Made by a program: the position numbers and the translations under genes | Notes under the pieces: model-generated | The model's database searches: none | What the model was told of the DNA's origin: nothing | Seen by the model: only the letters and a program-made list of their open reading frames with translations | From: a virus | Reading direction: 5' to 3' (one strand) | IMG/VR virus record: IMGVR_UViG_3300025769_000277 | Span: 1-40,744 of that record | Length of the DNA stretch: 40,744 nt | In this document: in pieces, positions 16,175 through 25,345 of the stretch | Position numbering within the stretch: position 1 is the stretch's first letter | Layout of the letters: each line of letters opens with the position of its first letter

Positions 16175-18055
16175 TTATAAGTCCTCATCCCATGAAATAC
16201 TAATAGTAACATCGCTGGCAGCCCCACCTGATAATCTTGCAAGACATGTTAATGTATCTCCTGGTATTAACACTACCTTTAAATTTTCAAACATAATCTC
16301 AGGCGATACCCCAGTAGGTGATATAACCGTAGTTGCTATAACCTTCCCATCTCCTGCGGTATATGTAGTCCCTGCAGTATCTATTAGAGCTATATTCTCA
16401 TCTTCAGAAAAATACTCAAAGTTTTGAGTCCCATCAATTGTTGCATTCTTCACCACTGTTATTATAGTAGTCTTATTACTTTCACTTGCCCCAGTTAATA
16501 TTATAGGTATAATTTCACTAAGATTAGGTATGTTATTAAACGTGATTAAATTTTTAATTGTGATTAAGTTTGTATCTGTAGTAGATATATTTTTTGTGTT
16601 TACATAAGAATGTGATTCTTCTCTTTTTACCCTTATTCCTTGGGTTGCAATATACATAGAAGCACCTTTTACTGAAAGATCAGTTGTTGAACCAAGGGAA
16701 GCTGAGGCCCAACCACATTTTAAAGATGGATTCCTTACAGATGTTGACGTGTTTCTGTTTGTATATTTTAGTTGATGTATAAGTATAAGGCGACCGGTGT
16801 CAGGATGTTCGATAAAAAAATTAACTGCACCGAACCCTAGATATTGAAATTCTATTTTATATACATTTCCTTTTGTCGGATCTAACCAGTTAGCCCCTAA
16901 ACCATTCCATGAAGAAAGATATGTCCAGTCGGATGTATTATCAACCCCCACCTGTTCCTCTGAAAAAGACCCCGTTAACGTACCGGTAGATGATATTGAA
17001 AAAGTGCCTGCCTTATCTCCAACTGATTGAGCTAAAATAGTAACTGAATCATCTATAATATCAACTCTCCAGTCTGAAGTGTTTAACTCGAGATACTCAC
17101 CAATTTCACGAGCGTTAAATTGAACACTTCCATTGGTTACAGGTATTGAAAATATTGTATTATTTAAAGTTAAGGTAACGGTTTCTGCTCCACTTGCTGA
17201 ATTAGTTATCTGTATAGTTTGTATCTCTAAGGCTCCACCATACCTATGTAATATTCCAAAATTAGACCCATCATATCCAAAACAAAACGCGTCAGTTGCA
17301 CTGAATAAACCAGCGAATTGCAGACTATTGGCAACCCCCGTTGTAAAAATAGCTGTAAATCTTGCTTCAGCACCCTCTCCTGGTCTATATATTAAAGCTC
17401 GCTTACTTCTGGCTACTCCATAACCACCTATGGTTGTACCAGTTGTACAATTTACAAGTGAGTCTGCCACATTTACAGACCCAGAGGCGCCTGCAAAAAC
17501 TTCTGTTTTATCCCCGATCCCATACACATACATTATTTGCTCAATAGGTGTAGATTGTATTGTATTAACTTCACCAAAAGCTGCCAGAGGTAGATCAGAT
17601 ACAGATTGATTAGAAGATGACCCATCTCCGCCTTCATTTTTTGACCTATGATAAATAGTTTGTAGTCTAAAATCAGTCTGAGCGGATGATCCGTTGTCAT
17701 AAACAACACGGAAATATCTTGCTGTCACTTTTAATGTAGTTTTAAATGATTCCCCACCATATAGTGTATATTTATTTTTCTCATCCCAGTTAACACCATC
17801 AGAAGAGAATTCTAAACTTATACCATTATCAGCACTAGATACCTCCGAGTAAATAAATATAGTTATTTCAGAATACTCTAGAACCTCATCTGGCTTACCT
17901 ATATATTTTGAACTCAATGAGTCCCATTTTACACCAGAGTCAAACTTACGACCTTCGTCCCACTTTTTGTATACACCATTAATACCAAGCGTTACTGAAG
18001 TGCTATTATTATCTGATACAACCCCCGAGGCGGGGAACCCTCTTTGATAACCCAT
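16175..18055 (-). CDS. Large virion structural protein (tail or receptor-binding)
   Basis: A 626-residue, Ser/Thr/Gly-rich, beta-rich protein. The N-terminus holds KWDEGRKFDSGVKWDS (about 31-46), a motif also found near the C-terminus of the tail protein at 21042-22766. A discoidin-like stretch (SLEFSSDGVNWDEKNKYTLY, RYFRVVYDNGSS) follows at about 80-130. The middle is a series of beta-sandwich-like regions. Similar long proteins are frequent in phage tail modules. It may bind the host surface or support the tail. It shares TAATG with the small gene before it, whose SNDGLNYGDQF motif suggests a related fold. Confidence 0.55.
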   Translation of the reverse strand: MGYQRGFPASGVVSDNNSTSVTLGINGVYKKWDEGRKFDSGVKWDSLSSKYIGKPDEVLEYSEITIFIYSEVSSADNGISLEFSSDGVNWDEKNKYTLYGGESFKTTLKVTARYFRVVYDNGSSAQTDFRLQTIYHRSKNEGGDGSSSNQSVSDLPLAAFGEVNTIQSTPIEQIMYVYGIGDKTEVFAGASGSVNVADSLVNCTTGTTIGGYGVARSKRALIYRPGEGAEARFTAIFTTGVANSLQFAGLFSATDAFCFGYDGSNFGILHRYGGALEIQTIQITNSASGAETVTLTLNNTIFSIPVTNGSVQFNAREIGEYLELNTSDWRVDIIDDSVTILAQSVGDKAGTFSISSTGTLTGSFSEEQVGVDNTSDWTYLSSWNGLGANWLDPTKGNVYKIEFQYLGFGAVNFFIEHPDTGRLILIHQLKYTNRNTSTSVRNPSLKCGWASASLGSTTDLSVKGASMYIATQGIRVKREESHSYVNTKNISTTDTNLITIKNLITFNNIPNLSEIIPIILTGASESNKTTIITVVKNATIDGTQNFEYFSEDENIALIDTAGTTYTAGDGKVIATTVISPTGVSPEIMFENLKVVLIPGDTLTCLARLSGGAASDVTISISWDEDL

Positions 18056-18378
18056 TATCGCGCAAATAGCCTAAAGCCTGAATCAGTTCCAGAATGTGTT
18101 ATTCTTATCTTCTTTATACTTAATCCACTTAAATCAAACGTCTCTGTGTTAAATAATGTAAATTGGTCACCATAATTTAATCCATCATTACTTATTTCAA
18201 CTAATATATTTCCGGTAGAACCGGCTGTATTCTTACATAGAATGTGACCATCTATACTGGGTATCCCAATAGATCCAGAAATATCTGAAATAGTAGGGCT
18301 TGAACCGACCTGAAAATTAAGATTCTCAGCTGCAAAATACCTATCTTTTGGCTCTTGAAAATCACTTTTAAATGACAT
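18055..18378 (-). CDS. Small beta-rich virion-associated protein
   Basis: 107 residues starting MSFKSDFQEPKDRYFAAENL. The second half (NILVEISNDGLNYGDQFTLF, then KKIRITHSGTDSGFRLFAR) has the same strand pattern as the discoidin-like segment of the 626-residue protein next door, suggesting duplication of a small beta-sandwich. It overlaps the upstream membrane protein gene by 11 bases. A minor structural role is likely. Confidence 0.5.
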   Translation of the reverse strand: MSFKSDFQEPKDRYFAAENLNFQVGSSPTISDISGSIGIPSIDGHILCKNTAGSTGNILVEISNDGLNYGDQFTLFNTETFDLSGLSIKKIRITHSGTDSGFRLFAR

Positions 18379-18703
18379 CTGGACCTTTCTTTATTTCATT
18401 ATTAAAAGATGTTATAGCTTCTGATAGTTTTTCTTCTGCTATTTTCCAGCTATTTTTATACTTTCCCTTAGCTTTCTTTTTTTCAAAAAAAGTATTACAA
18501 CTTTTGCCTAAATCCGTCATCATAGTTACAAATAAATTAGGAAAGAATCTCATGCATATATTAATAAATATAAACTTTCTTCCAACAAATATGCCTAATG
18601 CCCCCAATACACCATATATGGCAAGCTGAATAGGAATTGGCAGCGCTCCGATTACACCCCCTAAAACTTTATCAAAAATAAATACAAATACACTTTCTAA
18701 CAT
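18368..18703 (-). CDS. Membrane protein, possible holin
   Basis: 111 residues with one or two transmembrane helices in the first half (about 2-20 and 25-50, AIYGVLGALGIFVG) and a basic helical C-terminal half (FFEKKKAKGKYKNSWKIAEEKL). It has GAGGAG before the ATG. It sits next to DUF5675 and a coiled-coil protein with a C-terminal membrane anchor, so the block looks like a lysis cassette. Assignment as holin depends on topology and position only. Confidence 0.45.
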   Translation of the reverse strand: MLESVFVFIFDKVLGGVIGALPIPIQLAIYGVLGALGIFVGRKFIFINICMRFFPNLFVTMMTDLGKSCNTFFEKKKAKGKYKNSWKIAEEKLSEAITSFNNEIKKGPDVI

Positions 18704-18713
18704 ACTTATCTCC

Positions 18714-19109
18714 TCACTCTATTAATATCTCAAAGTCATTATCCCCAAGAAAACTATTTAATTCTAACATGGCAGCTATTGAATTAGTTATAGCTTGATG
18801 CCCCCTAATTACACTGAATCCTTTACCTACTAATATACATCCGTTTGTATCTTTTTCAGTATTCCCACAATGTATTAATATATAAGTCCTGCCATCTACG
18901 TTTTTAACCTCATAGACATTTTTATATTTATTAGAGTTATACCTAGAGCATACATAAGATCCTTTAGGTATGCAGCTTATATTTGGCTTATTATCTAACC
19001 AGGGGTTCTCTAATGTTAGAGCAATTATGTTTTTTGTTTCCGCATCTAAAATAACACCCTGAATACATTCGGCTTTTTCACTAAATCGTTTCAATATAAT
19101 CTTTTTCAT
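18714..19109 (-). CDS. DUF5675 family protein, candidate lysis enzyme
   Basis: 131 residues matching the DUF5675 pattern: LTLENPWLDN-x-PNISCIPKGSY at about residues 32-53, then RTYILIHCGNTEKDTNGCIL at about 73-93. The IH-x-GN-x-TEKDT-x-GCIL arrangement (His, Gly-Asn, then Gly-Cys) recalls the HGT...HGC active site of YkuD L,D-transpeptidases, so cell-wall chemistry is conceivable. The family's function is not established. It lies between two membrane proteins and no standard endolysin was found elsewhere. Confidence 0.75.
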   Translation of the reverse strand: MKKIILKRFSEKAECIQGVILDAETKNIIALTLENPWLDNKPNISCIPKGSYVCSRYNSNKYKNVYEVKNVDGRTYILIHCGNTEKDTNGCILVGKGFSVIRGHQAITNSIAAMLELNSFLGDNDFEILIE

Positions 19110-19456
19110 TACTTCACCAACTTTATAGAAAGTATAAACATTATTACAACCACAGTAAATCTAACTACCTCAATACCCCAGCTAACTTTATCTTTTTGCT
19201 CTCTTACAACTTCTTTTAATTTTTTATCAATTCTTGATTCAAAATTAGAAAATGAAACATCTAATGTCTTTTGAATATCGAGTTGTATAGATTTTGATAG
19301 ATTTCGTAACTCTAAATCTATTATCTTATCTCTGTCATCTAATTTAGATACAAGAAGTGCCATAGTCTTATCAATTACCGCCTGATTAGGACTTCTCTTT
19401 AACTCTTGTATATCACTAGATAATCTATTTACCTTAGACGCGATATCTTCAGTCAT
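19109..19456 (-). CDS. Coiled-coil protein with C-terminal membrane anchor
   Basis: 115 residues: a long charged helix (about 1-90, for example VNRLSSDIQELKRS and ESRIDKKLKEVVREQKDK) followed by a single transmembrane helix at about 93-115 ending in Lys. The topology is like XhlA-type lysis accessory proteins or some inner-membrane lysis regulators. It shares one base with the DUF5675 start (TAATG). No catalytic motif was seen. Confidence 0.5.
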   Translation of the reverse strand: MTEDIASKVNRLSSDIQELKRSPNQAVIDKTMALLVSKLDDRDKIIDLELRNLSKSIQLDIQKTLDVSFSNFESRIDKKLKEVVREQKDKVSWGIEVVRFTVVVIMFILSIKLVK

Positions 19457-19458
19457 AG

Positions 19459-19704
19459 TTAAATATCTGTAGACTCTGTGAATATCTGAGTTTTCAATGC
19501 CTGATATGCCTGATCTAAAATTGATTTAGTATTCTCGATTTCATAAGGTAATCTCTCAATTAACTCCCCTTTCTCGCCATCAACTATAGAATAAATACCA
19601 ACCTGAAGCTGAATATTTGGACCTGCATTAACTATCTTTTCTAATTTTATATAAGAGTCATTAACTGTTATACCTTTAAAACTTACATCTGATTTAATTG
19701 CCAT
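19459..19704 (-). CDS. Small hypothetical tail-region protein (81 aa)
   Basis: 81 residues with beta-strand-like first half (SDVSFKGITVNDSYIKLEKI, LQVGIYSI) and a helical C-terminus (TKSILDQAYQALKTQ). Located directly after the fibre gene. Similar small proteins after tail fibres are often virion components or fibre chaperones, but the family was not recognised. A good ribosome site (AAGGATAAA) precedes it. Confidence 0.5.
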   Translation of the reverse strand: MAIKSDVSFKGITVNDSYIKLEKIVNAGPNIQLQVGIYSIVDGEKGELIERLPYEIENTKSILDQAYQALKTQIFTESTDI

Positions 19705-19717
19705 TTTTTTTATCCTT

Positions 19718-21040
19718 TTATGCGCTTGTTACGGCTTCCCATGATCCAGTATATAAATTAATTTTCGATGTCGTTGTATTGTAGATTACTAACCCTGCTG
19801 CCGGTGATGAGATGGCGTCACGCTGTGTTGTAGTCATTCTTGGTGGCAGGAACCCTCGTGTTGTTGAGGAAATCTCCAATTGAGCAGTAGAGACTGGTGA
19901 TGATGATCCAATGCCAACCCTACCTTCTGAGCTTATAGTAAGATCAGGCGTAACCAAAGCCCCTGCACTAAAATGCATATCTGAAGATCCTTGACCTGTA
20001 GCAATCATAACATCATAAGCTCCAGTTGCCCAAGATGGTCCAACTGCGTTGGATGACTGTCTTAATGTAAATCCTGGATTCCCATTGAAAACTGGCATTT
20101 GTAATACTGATTCAGTTCCTGCGGTAGTATCTGTATTTCTTAACGATATACCTGTAAATTTTGTCGCATCTGAACCTCTGACATCTAACCTAAATGCAGG
20201 AATAGCTGTACCTAACCCCACCCTATTATTTGTACTATCAACATGAAAAGTGCTTGTGTCTACTGTAAGATCTCCGGAAATAACTAGAGAGGTTAATGTT
20301 CCTAAGCTTGTAATGTTTGACTGTGACGCCGTTTGTAATGTCCCAGTTATAGATGTGGATGTAAATGAGGTGAATCCAGAACCGACCCCGCCAGTTATAG
20401 TCGCAGTCCCATCTGTTAATGATGTGGATGTAAATGAGGTGAATCCAGAACCGACCCCGCCAGTTACAGTCGCAGTCCCATCTGTCAATGTTGTGGATGT
20501 AAATGAGGTGAATCCAGAACCGACCCCGCCAGTTATAGTCGCAGTCCCATCTGTTAATGTTGTGGATGTAAGACTTGTAATTCCAGTTACAACCCCCGAA
20601 TCAAAATTAGCTGCTCCGTCAATAATAACGCTTGATCCAGCAACAGGATTTAAAGATAAATTACCGGCTGTTGTACTAATAATGTTCCCGTTAACTGTAA
20701 TATTATCAGTTACCATAGAACCTGCGGTTATTTCTCCGGTTGTATCGATTGTTCCAGACCCGAAATTCCAATTACCTGTAAATGTCCCATCTAAAATTGT
20801 ATTAGTTCCAAGATCAATAGTTCCGGACATTGTTAAATTAGTAAGACCAGTAAATGCCCCGCTCGTTAATGTAGCTGTTCCATCTGTTACTGAGCTTCCC
20901 TGAACTGCCCCTGTCACAGTAATATCTGCCGAAGCTGTTGTTCCATTTAGAAAATCTTCAACTTCAGCAAATATAGAATTTACCGTTGCCGATTCTAAGT
21001 CACTATTAAACACAATGTCCGTAAGTGATATAGTTGCCAT
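19718..21040 (-). CDS. Tail fibre protein with internal repeats
   Basis: A 440-residue Thr/Ser/Gly-rich fibre. The N-terminus (about 1-50) is a probable virion-attachment segment. Residues about 50-260 are beta-repeat shaft, including three nearly identical 23-residue repeats of GVGSGFTSFTSTTLTDGTAT type. The distal part has the motif HVDSTNNRVGLGT-x-IP and a C-terminus with GFLPPRMTTTQRDAI followed by GLVIYNTTT, a widespread fibre ending. No S74 chaperone domain was seen. It likely trimerises and contacts the host. It is followed by a small gene and the lysis-like block. Confidence 0.8.
   Translation of the reverse strand: MATISLTDIVFNSDLESATVNSIFAEVEDFLNGTTASADITVTGAVQGSSVTDGTATLTSGAFTGLTNLTMSGTIDLGTNTILDGTFTGNWNFGSGTIDTTGEITAGSMVTDNITVNGNIISTTAGNLSLNPVAGSSVIIDGAANFDSGVVTGITSLTSTTLTDGTATITGGVGSGFTSFTSTTLTDGTATVTGGVGSGFTSFTSTSLTDGTATITGGVGSGFTSFTSTSITGTLQTASQSNITSLGTLTSLVISGDLTVDTSTFHVDSTNNRVGLGTAIPAFRLDVRGSDATKFTGISLRNTDTTAGTESVLQMPVFNGNPGFTLRQSSNAVGPSWATGAYDVMIATGQGSSDMHFSAGALVTPDLTISSEGRVGIGSSSPVSTAQLEISSTTRGFLPPRMTTTQRDAISSPAAGLVIYNTTTSKINLYTGSWEAVTSA
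20352..20558 (-). repeat. 69-bp coding repeat in tail fibre (3 copies)
   Basis: Three in-frame copies of a 69-base unit begin at 20352, 20421 and 20490 (plus-strand coordinates), with the start of a fourth at 20559. They differ at only a few bases. They encode 23-residue fibre-shaft repeats and could change number by recombination. Confidence 0.9.
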
Positions 21041-21041
21041 A

Positions 21042-22766
21042 CTAAGACTCCTTTCGCATTATTTCATATAATAAATCTATCGAGCTAACAGAGAACCTAT
21101 TTGATCCTGTAGATTTAACTCCAAAAGCTATTGTAACACCTTGACGTAATTTTCGCTGCTTTTCTCTTGTGAAATTTATTGATCCAGCATCCCATCGAAC
21201 ACCTGAATCCCATTTATATCCAGAATCCCACTTCACACCAGTACCTTGAACCGTAATACTTTTTGATCCACTTGCCGTTTCAGAACCATCTAGGTACCAC
21301 TCAAGATCTACATCTTGAGATGACTGAAATGATTTTAATGTTATAAGTAATTTATCAAACATTTTATAATATTGGTCTGTTTGTAAATTAAAATCTTTTG
21401 TCTTTACCCTTGAAGTTATTGATGATGATGGATCCGCATTAATCTGGTAAAACTTAGAGCCTTTTGCAACAAAAAGATTATCACCGGACTCTAAAAACAA
21501 TTCCGCACCTCCTATAGTCCATTTTGACCAGCCTCCTGTTATTTCATCAAATACCAATATTGTACTATCTCCATCAGATAGGTAATATTTATCCTTAAAG
21601 GCATACCCTGTGGCCATTGACTGGTCTGAGAAAGCCGTTACCTCTGTTCTTATTTTTCTATCTAATCCTATAGTGCTTATAGAATCGAATGTTGTAGTCT
21701 GATCCTGCGTTGTTATGCCAGAAAACTGCTTAACCCCATCTCGTGATAAAAAATACAAGAAACGATCTGATTTTCCTATTGAAAAAGGTGCAATTATCCC
21801 TCTGGCATTAAATGATTTTTCTATAGTTGCTGTAAGTATAGAGGTTCCAGTAACAACATTTATCCTAAACTCCCTAAATACAGTTAATTGACCGAAATGT
21901 GATTCCATTTTTTTTATAGAATCCTCAGTGTTATTATCTAACTGGATAAGACCTGGTGCATTTGATCCTGAGTAAGCTCTAGATGCATCCCAATCTGTAT
22001 TTGAACCTGTTGGATATTGAATAGAGACAAATATACTATTATTTTTAGATATCCATACACGTTCTAAATGAAGAGTTATACGATTTATTCCGGATTCTAA
22101 TCCTGATGCCGTAGTAAGGCCTGTCAAAGTATTAGATGTATCTAAAAAGTGAATAACATTTGAATTTGTTGTTAATCCATTAACAAACCACATCTTATTA
22201 TTATAAACAATGAAATCAAATAATGCTGCTGGATCGAAGTTTTGACTAGAGGCTTCCACCCATCCATCTGTATCCCAGGTTCCCGTAGCATCGTCAGATA
22301 CCCACGTATCTGTTATTTCGAATGTATTAGTGGTTGTATTTGCTATAGTAAAAATACCATTATAATTTGTAGTTCCACTTATAGTTACTGAATCATTATT
22401 GTTCATGCCGTGACTTACAGAAGTTACAGTCACCTGACCGCTTCCGGCATCAGCGAAGGCTGTTATTGATCCGGTTAATGTCGTATCTAAATAAACTAGT
22501 CTTGACTCTACGCCATTACTCGCCATTATGTATATTAGGTCATTAAACCTAACTCCACCTAATATGCTAGTTGATATTGACCCATTAATATAAATATCGT
22601 TACCAGTCTGAAGAAGTCCATCTATAGATTCAGCCTCCCCGCTAGGTCTAAAAACCACATTATCTGCTACCTGAAGATCAGAATCTGCCATATCATGTGG
22701 GCTATCTATAACATTTAAGCCAGTAGAAAAATTATCAACAACTTTCTGTCGAAGATCTTTAGCCAT
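21042..22766 (-). CDS. Tail nozzle / DNA-stabilisation type protein
   Basis: 574 residues from ATG 22766, which overlaps the adaptor stop by 8 bases (ATGGCTAA). A longer frame from 22814 lacks a better site. Repeated blades (LVYLDTTL, FNDLIYIMASNG, KYYLSDGDST, SKWTIGGAELFL) suggest a beta-propeller, as in T7 gp12 or P22 gp10-type proteins that close the tail below the adaptor. Residues about 115-170 (VTSVSHGMNNNDSVTISG onward) form a small inserted beta domain common in phage tail proteins. The C-terminus carries KWDSGYKWDSGVRWDAG, a motif shared with the 626-residue virion protein. Family assignment is by architecture. Confidence 0.65.
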   Translation of the reverse strand: MAKDLRQKVVDNFSTGLNVIDSPHDMADSDLQVADNVVFRPSGEAESIDGLLQTGNDIYINGSISTSILGGVRFNDLIYIMASNGVESRLVYLDTTLTGSITAFADAGSGQVTVTSVSHGMNNNDSVTISGTTNYNGIFTIANTTTNTFEITDTWVSDDATGTWDTDGWVEASSQNFDPAALFDFIVYNNKMWFVNGLTTNSNVIHFLDTSNTLTGLTTASGLESGINRITLHLERVWISKNNSIFVSIQYPTGSNTDWDASRAYSGSNAPGLIQLDNNTEDSIKKMESHFGQLTVFREFRINVVTGTSILTATIEKSFNARGIIAPFSIGKSDRFLYFLSRDGVKQFSGITTQDQTTTFDSISTIGLDRKIRTEVTAFSDQSMATGYAFKDKYYLSDGDSTILVFDEITGGWSKWTIGGAELFLESGDNLFVAKGSKFYQINADPSSSITSRVKTKDFNLQTDQYYKMFDKLLITLKSFQSSQDVDLEWYLDGSETASGSKSITVQGTGVKWDSGYKWDSGVRWDAGSINFTREKQRKLRQGVTIAFGVKSTGSNRFSVSSIDLLYEIMRKES

Positions 22767-23406
22767 AAGCTGTAGCGCCTCTTGAGTACTGGGACACAAC
22801 CTGTTCTCGAACACTATTTAATATACTAAAATACAACTCTCGAGCTAAAGAAGATTCATCTGGGACTCTTCTTCTCACCCAATATTTCCATTCACACCAT
22901 AAGTAAAGTAACTCTATATATTGATCTGGCAAATCTATATATGATGAGCCAGTTGCTGGCTTTGTAGGTATTCTACTACCATATAGGCGATAAGTACCTG
23001 TGCTTTTACCGCTTCCAAATATTGATACATTCTCACCTTCTCTAACATAATAATAAGGAGTGTCTGAGCTATATCCGTTACTCTGTAGCTCTTGAAAATT
23101 AGTTGAACTCAAATATGTATAGTTTGCTGGTGAATTTGTATCGATATAATACAATTCATCAAGCATAACTAAGTTTGTAGGCAATGTATAAGATGATGAA
23201 CCATCAGCACTTACGGTGGCATACTCTGGCAAGAGACCAGCTGCTCGACCAATATTATCTAACCCCTGATTAATAAGAGATACAATTTGAGTATCACTAA
23301 TATTATCCTCTGTGTCTTCATCAACCCTAGTTCTTAAGTTAGTAATAAATGAGTCTCGGGTTAAAGTCTGGTTTGTAAATAAACTAGTCCATGAGAATGT
23401 AGCCAT
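22759..23406 (-). CDS. Head-tail adaptor protein
   Basis: 215 residues. The N-terminal region (FITNLRTRVDED, NISDTQIVSLINQGLDNIGR) is the helical pattern of short-tailed phage adaptor or head-completion proteins, which bind the portal. The middle has a beta insertion (SSSYTLPTNLVMLDELYY), and the C-terminal helices include QYIELLYLWCEWKYWVRRR. It is placed after the portal-capsid genes and directly before the nozzle protein, as expected. It is coupled to the next gene by overlap. Confidence 0.6.
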   Translation of the reverse strand: MATFSWTSLFTNQTLTRDSFITNLRTRVDEDTEDNISDTQIVSLINQGLDNIGRAAGLLPEYATVSADGSSSYTLPTNLVMLDELYYIDTNSPANYTYLSSTNFQELQSNGYSSDTPYYYVREGENVSIFGSGKSTGTYRLYGSRIPTKPATGSSYIDLPDQYIELLYLWCEWKYWVRRRVPDESSLARELYFSILNSVREQVVSQYSRGATAYG

Positions 23407-23420
23407 ATTAAATCCTTATT

Positions 23421-24647
23421 TCATATTGTAGATAAATGCTTAACCTTTGCATTAAGCGCATTCATATATAAATCATACCACTTATACGCATGATTCTGGA
23501 TAGAGAAATTTAAATCAACATGTTTTTTTGCATCTGATCCTAATTTAAATCTATAAATAGGGTCATCTATAAGTTTGCATATGTGATTAAACCAGTCATT
23601 TACACTATAAGCCAAAAGCCCTGTCTTCCCATCCTCTATATGTTGAACGTATGGTTTACACCCAGAAACTACGGATGGTATTGCGTAGTGTGAATACTCA
23701 AGCCATTTTATATTAGATTTTGAGTTATTGAAACGATTAATCTCTGGATCTATTAATGGGACTATCCCTATATCAATAAGGTCTTCTGAAAATACTTTAT
23801 TAAATTTTTCTGGATCTATCCACTCTATATGTTCACCATTTATTTCTTTATACATATTAACAAAAGCTGCTCCATAAAATCTAAATTTGACATTATCCTT
23901 GTACTTTTCCTTAATCATTTTTAATGCCGGCATAATCATTTTTAAATCGTGATGATGACTATCACCACCTTGCCACCCTATTAATACATGGTCACGCCTC
24001 TTCTTTTTACCAGGGTAGTTCATTTCATCTGGGTTAATAAAATTAGGTAAAATAGAAACGTTTTCGTTCCACTTATTAAATGTTAATCCGAGATCTGGGG
24101 TTGTACAGGTTATGACATCTGAATATATGAGAGCTCTAAACATCTTCGCCATTCTTGCCTTATTTCTTAAAATATTAAATCGAAAAGCGTCTTTTTCAGA
24201 ATCGCTTGCATCATTATACTCCCCAAGTGGATCACACAATTCCCCATCTTTCCAAGCATAATTACCATCAGATAACTGAATATTCTTTATTCCGGCATAC
24301 CTGTAATAACTGTTAGATGGATGGACACATGTAAAATCATCATCAAATTCTGACACAAATAATTTAGGTAATTTATTCTGTATTGCAAAATCATTAAATC
24401 TAACTAAAATATCAGAAGGGTTTGTATAATGAAATATAATAACATCTGCCCACTCTACGGCATCTGACATGTACTTACCTATATTCCTCTTAAATTCAGG
24501 GTTTGACCAATCTAAACCTCGCGTTTCAACTAACCCTCTCTTCTCTAGCTCAGCTAAAGGCCACTTCAATCTGTAGTAGTAACAAAAACCTTTATTTTTG
24601 GATATTATACATACTCTTAACTTCCAACCTTTTTGTTTTTTAATCAT
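23421..24647 (-). CDS. Glycosyltransferase (GT-B, GT4/GT1-like)
   Basis: 408 residues. Typical GT-B features are NVSILPNFINPDE at about residue 200, GWQGGDSHHHDLKMIMPALK at about 223-243, and a C-terminal donor-site segment NSKSNIKWLEYSHYAIPSVVS at about 307-327 with HIEDGKTGLLA after it. The layout matches retaining GT4-type enzymes that use nucleotide sugars. No signal peptide. Coupled by ATGA to the methyltransferase. With two neighbours it forms a sugar-modification cassette placed between capsid and adaptor genes. The acceptor (virion protein, DNA or host glycan) is unknown. Confidence 0.82.
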   Translation of the reverse strand: MIKKQKGWKLRVCIISKNKGFCYYYRLKWPLAELEKRGLVETRGLDWSNPEFKRNIGKYMSDAVEWADVIIFHYTNPSDILVRFNDFAIQNKLPKLFVSEFDDDFTCVHPSNSYYRYAGIKNIQLSDGNYAWKDGELCDPLGEYNDASDSEKDAFRFNILRNKARMAKMFRALIYSDVITCTTPDLGLTFNKWNENVSILPNFINPDEMNYPGKKKRRDHVLIGWQGGDSHHHDLKMIMPALKMIKEKYKDNVKFRFYGAAFVNMYKEINGEHIEWIDPEKFNKVFSEDLIDIGIVPLIDPEINRFNNSKSNIKWLEYSHYAIPSVVSGCKPYVQHIEDGKTGLLAYSVNDWFNHICKLIDDPIYRFKLGSDAKKHVDLNFSIQNHAYKWYDLYMNALNAKVKHLSTI

Positions 24648-25345
24648 ATAGATACTCCAAGTATGTGAAATAGATGTTCGTAAGAATGGAAGTGTTTATC
24701 TTTAACAAACCTCCTAAGTTCTTTTTTTACTTTACTCCCCACCAGCAATATCCCAAGACCATGACCGTGAGAGAAATTCGCCGATGGATACTGTGTTGAT
24801 ATTTCATTCCATAATCTCCAGACTCCAAAATCCTCTTTCATCTCAGTTGTATCGTGAAATATAATTACACCATTATCAGACATCTTTGGTAACCATGTTT
24901 CAAAATCATGTTTGACAGCCTCATATGTATGAAGCCCATCTATATGCAACAAATCCACATTGTTAGTTTCAGATAATTTATTTGCTTTATCAAATGTCAT
25001 CCGCAATAAATATGCAAACTCCCTATAATGAGAATGCGCTGCCACAACAGTCTTATATATATCATCATCATAGTGACCCGCATGCTTATCTCCTTCCCAT
25101 GTATCCACTGCATAACACTGCGTGTCTATATCAAGTTCTTTAGCTGCTTGGCAAAAAGCAAAAAATGAAGAACCTAAAAAAGATCCTAGCTCAACAACTT
25201 TCTTAGGCTTCATAACTGCCATTAAAAAAAATGCAAACGGTATATGTTGTGTCCAGGCAGACAACGGGGTCCATCTAGGATGCATAAATATTACCGATCT
25301 ATACTTTTTAGCTAATGGTAAGTCTAAAGATTTAAGAAAATCCAT
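24644..25345 (-). CDS. SAM-dependent methyltransferase (Methyltransf_24 / TylF-like)
   Basis: 233 residues with Rossmann motif I VVELGSFLGSS at about 51-61, AVDTWEGD at about 79-86, and LLHIDGLHTYEAVKHD followed by GVIIFHDTTE. The conserved Asp and His of the last two motifs are those that bind metal in TylF and cephalosporin-hydroxylase-type O-methyltransferases. Such enzymes often methylate sugars, which fits the glycosyltransferase neighbours. It overlaps genes on both sides. Confidence 0.82.
   Translation of the reverse strand: MDFLKSLDLPLAKKYRSVIFMHPRWTPLSAWTQHIPFAFFLMAVMKPKKVVELGSFLGSSFFAFCQAAKELDIDTQCYAVDTWEGDKHAGHYDDDIYKTVVAAHSHYREFAYLLRMTFDKANKLSETNNVDLLHIDGLHTYEAVKHDFETWLPKMSDNGVIIFHDTTEMKEDFGVWRLWNEISTQYPSANFSHGHGLGILLVGSKVKKELRRFVKDKHFHSYEHLFHILGVSI

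Noticed and set aside
20250-20903. Plus-strand 217-codon frame opposite the tail fibre
   Set aside because: Valine/proline-rich antisense shadow of a Thr/Gly-rich repeat protein. The fibre frame has recognisable motifs and operon context.
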